This document shows, piece after piece, positions 10,836 to 21,308 of a DNA stretch of 27,001 nucleotides. This DNA is from Sphaeroforma sirkka (taxonomy: Eukaryota; Opisthokonta; Ichthyosporea; Ichthyophonida): the NCBI GenBank assembly GCA_001586965.3, contig LUCW03002272.1, positions 105,001 through 132,001 on the forward strand, written 5' to 3'. The position numbers and the translations under genes were made by a program. Position 1 is the stretch's first letter. Every line of letters starts with the position of its first letter. The notes under the pieces are model-generated. The model was not told where the DNA came from. It saw nothing but the letters and a program-made list of their open reading frames with translations, and ran no database searches.

Positions 10836-12157
10836 TCAACTAGGTGCAGCGTGAACATGAGTGAAACTTACACCTTCCTGCATTATCGTACGACCCCAGC
10901 ACCAATGAGAATACCCGGCGACCACGCACAGTATTCCAAATAGTAGTGCCGCTGGCAAGATACACGGTACATGCACTGCATATAACGTGGTCTGTGATAC
11001 AAAGAATGTTGCGATGTGAGAGTGCAAAACAAAAAGGATGGAAACAATGTAAAGCGAAAAACACATACATATAATATTGCTACGTGAGGGTGCAACCAAA
11101 CAAGGAGTGAAACAACATAAAGCTAACACGGCATGCAAATTAGGGTTATTTCACAGCGAGGCTTATAAGCTACAAGTACACTAACCGTCAGCACAGAGAG
11201 GAGATGCGAACCACCTGCGTACAAGAAGTACTTTACAGAGCCCTTTTTGAAGCCGATGTATCCCAGGATCATCCAAAGCATGTTCAGCAGCACAAACATG
11301 CAATCCGCGAAGGCTGTGCTGCGTGAAGGGTAAAAGTAAGAATGCATTACGTAGTGACTCGATTTTGGGGTTCGCGAAAGAATTGAAGAATGTTCGAGCT
11401 AAAGATTATTCCGCGAGTAAAGTGGGTCTGCAGTCGAGTAGTATAAATTGCGACGTGGTAGGTCAACAACGTAATTGCAACGCATCAGATGGCAAAAGAT
11501 CAGCAGTAGTGTTTGTTGGGCCTGGTCGCCGGATACTCTACCGCTACGAATTGCAGCTTGCAAGAAAGATCACCAGAGATCGTTAATCCTTACCAGCGGC
11601 TAATACATATGACGTCCCATGGCATCCTGGGGACGGGACGTTAGCTGCGCCTGCCGATGCCTGAATGGTTCCGATCGACTGCATTAGAATGTTCACAATA
11701 CCTGCCCCCAGTCCTGAGGCTTTGATGTTTAAAGAGACAGACGTGTCAGTAAATTCAGTAAAGTAATCATTGCAACTCCCAATGAAGCGAAACCCTAAAC
11801 GAGAAGTAATCATAATACACAGCGCATCTGTTGTATTAAACTAACCTATAACGGCTTTAACTTGGTCGTGCAGCGAATGTATCTCCATTGGTCCTTCCAA
11901 CATGTGGCCCAATCGCCGAGCCCTGTGTAGTGATATTTTGTGTCATTTCAATATTGCAATGCTTTCCGCACAAAATGTGCATAATACTGCTATCTACTGG
12001 CAGATAAAGAATCTATGCACACACGCTCATGATTCTGCCATATGTCATTATCAAAAATGTACACACCGATACAAGTCCTAATGAAGATTGTGTCCTCTGT
12101 GCTGCATCAATATGATATATACATATGTACACATGTCATGCATATATATATATATAC

Positions 12158-12256
<99 letters not shown>

Positions 12257-12347
12257 GATGCGTGATGTGATGATGATGATGATGATGATGATGTGATTGA
12301 TGATATATGTGTGATGATATGTATTACATGTACCATGTATATATGTA

Positions 12348-12415
<68 letters not shown>

Positions 12416-12503
12416 GATATATATATATGATACATATGTATGCATGTGCATACATGTGCATATTATGTATACATATATATACATACGCATATATGTATAT
12501 GCC

Positions 12504-12536
<33 letters not shown>

Positions 12537-12564
12537 AATATATATATATACATATATATGCATA

Positions 12565-12617
<53 letters not shown>

Positions 12618-12757
12618 CACATATGGCATAATAACGTATGTATGTATGTATGTATATATATGTATATATATATATATATACATACATATATTATGATGAT
12701 GATTGATGATGATGATGATGCGTATTGTGCGTTTGTGTATTGTGCGCGTATGTTGCG

Positions 12758-12790
<33 letters not shown>

Positions 12791-13442
12791 GTATATATAT
12801 ATATATCGGTATATATATATTCATATAATACATGGATATATATGATATAGATAAAACAGATACATATGTATAATGATAATATATATGTATATGTATTATA
12901 TATATGATATGGCCACATACGCATATCCGTGCGCGTGTATTGTACGTATATGCGGTATTGTATGTTGTATATATATATGTTATTGATGTATGACATCGTG
13001 TGTATCTGTGCGCATCTGTGTATGATATGTGTGTGTGTGTGTGTAACTGCATCTGTGTGTATCTGTGTATGTGCGTGTGTGTTTTTGTGCTTGAGTGCAC
13101 ATGTATATATATGGGTATATATATCTATATATATATATATATATAATATGCCATCACATTATTGATATTACAATGCATGTGTGTGTGTGTATTTGTATTG
13201 TAACGTGTATGTGTATTATGTGTGTGCATTGACGCGCGCGTGCGTGCGCAAGTGTGTGCGTGCGTGCGTGATGTACGCGTACGTGTATGTGCGCGTGTAA
13301 CATATGTGTGTAATGCGCGTGTATTGTTGTGTGTTGCGTATTGCGTATTATTGTGTGTGTATTGATGATATGTGACGTATTATGGTATTATTGCAGGGGT
13401 GCTTACATATACATATATATTGATTATTGCATATATACATAT

Positions 13443-13521
<79 letters not shown>

Positions 13522-13522
13522 A

Positions 13523-13561
<39 letters not shown>

Positions 13562-13606
13562 ATATTTATATACATGTATTTATGTATGTATATGTATATA
13601 TATATA

Positions 13607-13669
<63 letters not shown>

Positions 13670-14275
13670 ATATTTATATATACATGTATTTACATAAATA
13701 TAACATTAGAACAATATGAAATGTTATATGATTTATATGCGAGATAGCTGCACATATACCAAACATATCCCTAATAATCATCATGCTAAACTTGTATGAA
13801 TATTCCGAAAGGTGCGTTCATGCACACAATATTAGTCAACCACAAGCGTGCCAAGGTGAAGATTTTTGTTTGAAAACTAGCGATGAAATTAGCAATATAA
13901 GTCAACTTCTAAACTTGGACGATATGATCTTATTGAAGTTAGTGGTGAATGTTCCCATCGACAATGTAGCCAACGCCCTGTGGTAACAGCTCACCAGCTC
14001 ATGTTTATTGTTAGATCTTACCTTAATAGGCGGAAGGACCCCCATCGAAAGATCTCTTGGACAAGAACGTTAGCTAAAACAGAAATCCATAGTCGAGCTT
14101 CTCCGCTTGGAATCAAAAGGTACACACAACTGCTCAGAAACAGGCTGAGTAGGCAGATAAACCCGCTAAGCAGAAAGAGCACGACTAAAGTAGGATTCCC
14201 GGCGAAAGTGGGCGACACCAGCAGAATGGGAGTCCCAAAAGCGATTAAAACGTATCCAACAGCAGTGAAGTACAT
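10836..14275 (-). CDS. APH1: Gamma-secretase subunit APH-1 (5 exons, complete)
   Basis: Polytopic scaffold subunit of gamma-secretase, the intramembrane protease that also contains presenilin, nicastrin and PEN-2. Exons (transcript order): 14275-14022, 11922-11846, 11719-11594, 11313-11186 and 10991-10836, with matching phases. The total is 246 residues, against about 265 in animals. The N-terminal helix ([21 protein letters not shown]) matches the APH1 start. Next come [36 protein letters not shown], the loop [18 protein letters not shown], helix 4 ([13 protein letters not shown]), [12 protein letters not shown], the conserved GGSHLLSVL and [16 protein letters not shown]. About seven hydrophobic segments are visible. 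Differences from the animal family: the third glycine of GxxxGxxxG appears to be Ile, and the first of two conserved membrane histidines is Asn, while the second (GSHLL) is kept. A GTGTAAG at 10873 could be a donor to a further exon, so the last 13 residues are uncertain. Confidence 0.92.
12107..12960. repeat. (TA)n microsatellite block with (ATG)n islands, APH1 intron 1
   Basis: Long TA runs (about 12150-12255, 12355-12410, 12565-12615, 12757-12786) separated by TATG/CATA words and by (GAT)n islands at about 12256-12312 and 12690-12720. It lies in the 2.1 kb intron 11923-14021. All long Tyr-Ile-rich ORFs here are translated repeat. Confidence 0.95.
12961..13375. repeat. (TG)n/(CG-TG)n alternating purine-pyrimidine tract, APH1 intron 1
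   Basis: TG-rich sequence with GTGTGTGTGT runs and a GC-rich alternating part at about 13210-13320 (GACGCGCGCGTGCGTGCGC, GTACGCGTACGTG). It is part of the same compound microsatellite as the flanking TA blocks. Confidence 0.9.
13430..13700. repeat. (TA)n microsatellite block, APH1 intron 1
   Basis: Two TA runs (about 13445-13518 and 13612-13667) with interspersed TATG. The two runs are followed by near-identical flanks, TATGGATATTTATATACATGTATTTA and a close copy, at about 13557 and 13665, which suggests a duplication of about 110 bp. I see no gene in the remaining 13700-14021 part of the intron. Confidence 0.92.
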
Positions 14276-14514
14276 CGTGTTCCCTTGTGGTCCGCGAACA
14301 CGGTCGTAATCATTCGTATGTGTTCGCTATGTACAGAAAGTATCCAATATACAAATAAGTGGTAGTATTGTATAAAATGCCGGTCTGTTTACTTTTTGTG
14401 ACCAGACTTTTTTGTGCAACTGATTAGTATGATAAGATTTGAAGACCCATTCTGAACACATACATTGTATAACGAGTCGTCTTTCTATCTAGAAGAGCGC
14501 TAAAAATCTGTAAC
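14276..14514. promoter_or_regulatory. Putative bidirectional promoter APH1 / TMEM42
   Basis: Only 239 bp separate the two divergent start codons, so both promoters must fit here or overlap into 5' UTRs. A TATAAAA at 14371-14377 on the plus strand, 138 nt before the TMEM42 ATG, is a fair TATA box. No matching element is obvious for APH1. Confidence 0.5.
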
Positions 14515-15699
14515 ATGACCGCTGGTTGGGTCTTTTCGGTTGCAGCTGGCAGTTGTGCAGCTCTGTCGTCCACTTTTATGAAACTAGTGTCGGATTCTAC
14601 ATTCAATTCCAGCGTGACCACCATTGGGAACGATGTATGTTAGGAAGTTGATATATTTATGTTATCTACGACAACGAAGTTTAGCATCTCGATTCAAAAT
14701 CTATGGAAAATTTGCAGCTAAGTACTTATCTATCCAAGTAAGCTATCCTGTGTGCAGTTCGATCTTTCTTTTACAGTCGCTGGAGAGTTGTAGGTGTGAG
14801 AATGTGCAACACCAAAGCGTCCGATACAAGTTCTAAAAATGCGTAAGTTGCGCACACATGATGCATAAAACTACCGTTACATTGCGATTTGGACATGATA
14901 GCATCCTCACAAGAACCAAGACTAAACAGTTGTAATGTTTCCATGCTAAAGTATATAGAAGTCCATAGAAATGAACTTGCGGAAGGACGTATTTGAGTAT
15001 GCTAACTTTGCATATCCTGATTGGGAGTTGCTCAATTCATCACCAACTCCTATCACTACAGGCCGGGACCTTTCTCGAGGGTATTCTACATCCTCATACA
15101 GTTGGTTTTCTGATCAATATTGCATTGATCTTTGTGACTCAATCGCTGATGTGGTTCTACTTCTCCAAATCCTTGGTCTATTGCGATAGTGCACTGGAGG
15201 CCACGGTCATCAACACGGCGTGCAACTTTTCTGTATCGGTATGCAAGCTCGTACCCGCTGCTGCTTTCCGTAGTTGCACGCGATACTCTTTTGGCCATCG
15301 CAGCTGCCAAACTGACATTCCTACAGACACACATCGTGGCTAGCCCGAATCGTTTTCTGCTTCAATATTGCACCAAAGTTTCCTCCAATCCATCCTAAGC
15401 TCATTATTGAAACTAAGTATAAATAACTCCAGGCACTTCTAGGTTCAGTATTATTTGGAGAAGAGCTCACACTGCAGTGGTGTTTCGGTCTATCCCTTAT
15501 ACTGGCTGGGGTGTTGTTAATCGTTAGACAAACGGTAAGTTCTTAATCCTCATTGTTTTTATCGCACATTTTGAGGATGGGGTGTGCATTTTCTTCGACG
15601 CAGTTCATTATGCAATGCCTTGTGCCTAAACTAACTATTGTTCAAACTGTTCAGACACCGCCTAACATGGAAAAACCGGAATCGAAAAAAAAAGAATAA
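14515..15699 (+). CDS. TMEM42: TMEM42 family (EamA-like) membrane protein (4 exons, complete)
   Basis: Small four-helix membrane protein of the TMEM42 family, a half-size relative of drug/metabolite (EamA) transporters. The physiological substrate is not established. Exons: 14515-14634, 15062-15238, 15433-15534 and 15655-15699, all phase 0, with GT-AG introns; 147 residues against about 159 in human. Seen: helix 1 (FSVAAGSCAALSSTFMKL), helix 2 (GFLINIALIFVTQSLMWFYF), the short motif SALEATVINTACNFSVS, then ALLGSVLFGEEL and helix 4 (GLSLILAGVLLIVRQT). The tail TPPNMEKPESKKKE is basic, resembling the family's ...PPTWKP... end. SLMW, the NF/SN-like turn and the FGE motif before helix 4 are the best family matches. 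Start chosen as the only ATG giving helix 1 in frame. The C-terminus contains a run of nine A (15685-15693), so its exact frame depends on that run. Confidence 0.85.
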
Positions 15700-16387
15700 C
15701 CAAACTCCGCTGGGACGCCATTGGGCGGACAACTGTACCGAACATTGGTCCGTACTTGGAACGAACAAAGTTCCCGAACGCATATGCATGCTGCTGTAAT
15801 GATGCGCCTGTATTTAATTCGAGATAGTGAGAGCTACTGGGGATTGTATAGCAGTGCTAACTAACGCCTCAGGTGGTACACAAGGGAGGCAAACACAAGC
15901 GTCATGAATCAGAATCAGAAATCATGTGTTATATGACTGGTTTCGATCCCATTCGAGCATATGTACGTGTTCATCCAGATTGATACTGCATTGCTGTGGC
16001 TCCTTGGTATGTGCACCTCTTCGTGTGGGGATTGCGTCTGTTGGCAGTGAAAGCACACGTGCGTACAATCACAACCACTAGTGCTGCTCTTATATTGCAG
16101 AACAAGATTATAACAGCCTTTATCCACGCATATGCCATTGGCACAGGATAGTGCCTACCATTTTGGATTTGCTAAATCCTCAGACGGTATCCCACACAAT
16201 GCCCTACGCTAAGGAAATTAGATACAGCTTATAATCCGAATATTCATCGACCTACTCTCCTATGTTATCCACGCCGTACAGCAATCACTAACATGTAAAG
16301 TGTCAGACATATTTGGCAGTACTTGAGCTGGTAACCGAAAATAGTATCGCAGAATATCACATTCCTATCGACCGGCTTTATTCAGAA
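15700..16387. other. Convergent spacer between TMEM42 and SMC4
   Basis: About 690 bp with the 3' UTRs of both genes. No canonical AATAAA is seen on the plus strand after TMEM42. The 70-codon minus ORF at 15915-16127 shows no recognisable motif. I see no repeat or RNA gene. Confidence 0.5.
16377..16382 (-). promoter_or_regulatory. Poly(A) signal of SMC4
   Basis: AATAAA on the minus strand beginning 5 nt after the SMC4 TAA, implying a very short 3' UTR like that of FNTB. Confidence 0.5.
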
Positions 16388-19300
16388 TTAACTGGGTATT
16401 AAATTTGCGACGAAACTGAACTTTGCTGGATTGATAGCTGCCGTCTTTGTGTGATTTTCTGTTTTATAAATACCCACCAACCGATCGGCCAGCTCAAACA
16501 TATTACTTCGCAACGATATGATGATGAACTGGGCATTCTTTGTTCTCTCCTGTAGTAGTGGGGAAAAAATAGTTTAAAAGGTGACAGCGACATGGATTCA
16601 ATAAAAATCTTCAAATATATTCAGAACCCACACTCATTCCCAGCTTTATGAAGTTCTAAGTTCTGTGTCGCTCGTGAATACCTTTATATAGTTCGCCACA
16701 ATGGAAACGTTCCTGAAGTCCAGAGCAGCGTCGATCTCATCCATCACGTAGAGCGGTGTCGGTTTGAAGTGATGCAGTGCGAAGACCAGAGCCAGCGAGC
16801 TCAACGTCTGCGATAACAATGCGAGTGAATCGTCGCATTCTGTTTTAGAAGCGTAAGGTGGTAAACACGTGCACCAATGCCATGCATGCGTTGCGATTAA
16901 ATTGTGAAGAAAAAGAATTGCACACCCAATACCTTTTCGCCTCCGGAAAGGTTGGAGATATTTTTCCAACTCTTTTTTGGGCGGACGGACACTGAAGACA
17001 ATACCCTCAGAGAACGGGTCCAAACTGTCTACAAGTTCCAGTTCGGCATCGCCACCGAGAGTAATCATCTGATACATCTCCTTCAGCTTCAGAGTCACGA
17101 TATTGAACCCTTCCATGAACATGTCCAGCCTTTGCTTCCTGAGTGATTCGTGCTTCGCCCGGGCGGCTTCCCTATCGGTGGTGACCTGCTCTAAGTCACT
17201 GACTCTGTCGTTGTATTCGGTTTCCTTCCTTTGGAATTCAGCCACCACCCCGATGTTTGGCGACGAGTTCTTTATCGTTTTCGAGAGCTTGTCAATAGCC
17301 CTCTCCAATTCTCGTTCATCTGCCTCCACCATTGTCTGCAGGTCCTCGTCCGAGAATTCCTGTGGTAAATTTATCAGGGGTTCATCAGACTCTCGATCAT
17401 ATATTATTAACACGCTGGTAGTGCGCAACCATTTTACCGGTATCGGAGCGCCGTACGCAATCTATATTGGTCCAAACGCCACTCAGGTGATGAATTCGCC
17501 AAATGCACAGACGCCGCGAGCCTCGCACGTACAAGTACTGCTATTTATAAAGCTAATACGTTGAGACAACAAGACAATCTGCACACAACAGTCAGCATCC
17601 ATTGACAACGAGAGCACAGCGTATACCACTTGCCTCTAATTGCACCTCTTCTTCGGACCCAGACACGCCGGGGATGAGACTTTGAGCCTTGATCTCCCGA
17701 ACAATGGCTTTGACGGTCGCTGTGCTGCTCTGAACCTAGTGTGGGTGCCGGACAAATAACGAGTAAATGCGCAAGCTACTTGAGAATTCAAAATTTGGGG
17801 GGTTTTTTTTCACTTCAAGCTGTCGCGCCGTTTATAAGGCGACAGTGGACAGAACAATGACTACACTATAGAAAACGCACGCACATAGAACAGTTTGAGC
17901 CGTATGATCTTAGTCCCACGACACGTAGCCTCCGGATAGGCGTGCATATTAGGAAGTGCAGGGGTGTAGGACGAGAGCATACTTGTTTCGTCCAGTCCTC
18001 CACGCTGCTCTGTAGGTCAACCTGTACAGAGCGGATTTTAGCGTAGGCGGTTTTCTTCTTTTCGTATGATCCTGTTAGTTCCTGAAGTGATTCCTCCTTG
18101 GATTCAAGTAGCTCTTGTGCCTTGTTCATTGCTTTAATTACCAGGCGTGCATCCTGAGGAAAGCAATCGCGCCGAAAGCAAGCCTCTATAAATCGCTATT
18201 ATTTTATGCATGCTATGGCATATCATGCACCACCTAAAAGGATACTTCCAAACGATATTGGCTTCGTTCTCACCCCCTATAAACTACATATCTAAGATCA
18301 GTGATCAACGTAGAATCACCGAACATTCTTAATACATACGTTATTCAGTTGTACGCATACCTCGTCCAGCTTAACAAACTCCTCCTTCATGGCCGCGATG
18401 ACTTGGGCATTCTCTTTCAGCTCTATTTGGGTCTTGGCCTGCCTGTTTGTACACGTATGTATCTTCTTGGTGGCACTTTTCATGGTCACTTGAGATTTTG
18501 TCACTGCAGACTTGACTGTCGATATCTCCTGCACGATACCCTCGATCTGCACATCAGAATCAGAGTTGTGTGAGTTGATGTTCAGAAACAGTCGAGTGCT
18601 TCGCCCCTCAATCTAAGTTTATGGCTATGTGATCTTTATCACTCTATATAATACTATGAATTGAGACTACTGCATTGCATATGCATGCTTACAAAGTGTA
18701 TACTAATAATATCTTGATATTGAGAATACTAAGATACAGTTTCCTCGTGCTCATTTAGCTGTGTTTCTTGTGTGGGAAGGCATATAAGCATGTCACTTAT
18801 CAAGAACCGAGCGTGTAAATAAACGCTTTGCAATCTCCAACATCCCTATCCACACCACATGACAAATGCACAGAGCATAATAGTATCTGATCGAAGATAT
18901 CAAGCAAACACGTAGTTCAAGTGAATTTCCAAGAAGTTGACAAACGCTGGCTTGGCTGCCCACTCACCTTTGCTTTTTGTGCTTTCATCCTCACACCCCC
19001 CACATCCATGATCGAGTTCTGCAGTGATTTGATCTGACTGTCGAGATCAGCAACACGCGCCTTTGCCTCGCCTAGTTGGCTGCTGATGACCTCCAGATCC
19101 TTTGTGAGCTTTTGTTCTGCTTTCTTTTCCTCTGGAGTTTGGTTGACCTGTGCAGGTAGTAATTCTTGACTCGTTGACAATGATTTGAGGCTCGACCTAA
19201 TTCTGCTTGATCTTTGTTACAAGTTCCCTTCTCGTCAGCGAAAATTAGTCTTTGCTCTGGTTCAGACATACTTACATTAAAGTACAGCCGCAGAAACTCC

Positions 19301-20007
19301 TGAAAATAGCTTCCTTGCGTAAATTCTAATTAAAACGGCAACGATCAAGCGCTTGAGAAAAGTGCATGCAGACGAGGCGAGGCGGCTGTGATAGAACATG
19401 TGCATGGCTGCGGCCCTAACAGATTGAGGGTCGCGATTGCCAGTAATTGAGGGCGCACTTTCAGATATGTATTCGCATAACGCTTAACAAACAGCAATAA
19501 CATGGGCATTTACACTCAAAGACATACGTATACGGAGCAGACGAATGCTGTAAGATACATGCATACCTGAGTTGCTAATGTCTGACAGAGACCGGGAAGC
19601 TCGGCTGCCTGTTTCTTTATGGCATCGATGTCCATCATTGCATGCTCTAGACCTACATTGATCTCCTTGATTTCCTCATTCAGCTTGGACACAGTAGACT
19701 TTCCCTCGTCAATTTGACGGCGGAGCGAATCGTACTCTTGTTCCAATGCAGCCAACTCTTTCTGTTTTTGCTCAATCTACGCTCATAGAAAAGAGTGGGA
19801 AGCATGATATGAGCCCATCAAACATGTTGTTTGTGTTTGCTATGGTCGAGCAGAAGATTCCTCAATATAACAGATAGTGAGTCATATGGTACCTTCATGC
19901 GACTGAAATTCTACCTAGATACTCATACGACCGATGACGGCAATTCATGAAATGAACCCAGCTGGAAGTTGTATGCAACAGATCGCATAAATCTCCAGCA
20001 CAAATAT

Positions 20008-20067
<60 letters not shown>

Positions 20068-21257
20068 ATGATGTGTGATGTGTGTGTGTGTGTATTGTGT
20101 GTGTGTGATGTGTGTACATGTATGTCATTGTAATAATATATGTATATGTAATATGTATGTATATATATACACATATGGCAATGACATATATATATGTATG
20201 CCAATATATATATATATATGCCATATATGTATATATAATAATATATTATTACAACCATTATATATATATATATATATTAATATTATATATGTATGTATAT
20301 ATATATTATTATAACAATAATATATATGTCAATATTGCTTACATACCATGTAATTGCAGCCAATATAACAATAATATGTAATATGCAATAATTATATACA
20401 TACATATTATATGTATTACACACACATTATGTATGTATGCCATGTTAGTTATATAATACATGTTAATATTGTCATATTACATAATAACAACATATATGGC
20501 AATCACAGCAATACATGACATTTAAACACATTATCACACATGTCAATATTAGTAATATGTGCATACAATATGGCCATGCACGTATTGTCAATGGCAGCAT
20601 AATATAACAATGATATTGTGTATGTGTATTAGCAATACAATACATTATGTTACAATAACAATGTAATGCCAATGTATATCAATGTAACAATAATAACATA
20701 ATGTAACCACCATGTAATGGCCATTACCATGTAACAACCATCAATGTTACAATATATACATTATGGTACACATGTTGGTTAATACAACCAATAATACATA
20801 ACAATGCAACATTATTCACCAATAATGGCAATGATGACATCCACAATGATAATAACGTGGCCATAGCCAATAATATGCAACCAATTGCTGGCAAAATTAC
20901 TATTAAACAAGCAACAACATACATATACATGCCAATATTATACATACAATACGTTACATGACATAATAACCAGCCAGCACATAACCATTGGCTAATATAT
21001 ATATGTAGCCATACATATGTAATAATAATATTATATGCATGTTAGCCAATGGCTGGCAATGCTCAATAACAATGTATGTGTAGCAATAATATTGCCAATA
21101 TATCATAATATAATATATAATAATAATATATATGTATTATATATATATTACATATATATATAATAATAATACATATATTGTCCATATATATATATATATA
21201 TAATATATATATATATAATATATAATATATGTAATATACATATATAATATATATATA

Positions 21258-21308
<51 letters not shown>

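Noticed and set aside
11323..11586. 87-codon plus-strand ORF across APH1 exon 4 and intron 3
   Set aside because: Overlaps a clear APH1 exon on the other strand and has no recognisable features.
12107..13719. Many long ORFs of Tyr-Ile and Met-Tyr-rich protein on both strands
   Set aside because: They are direct translations of TA/TATG repeats inside an APH1 intron; codon use is the repeat itself.
13783..13986. 67-codon plus-strand ORF in APH1 intron 1
   Set aside because: Non-repetitive and tidy, but short, antisense to the intron, with no motif or supporting signals.
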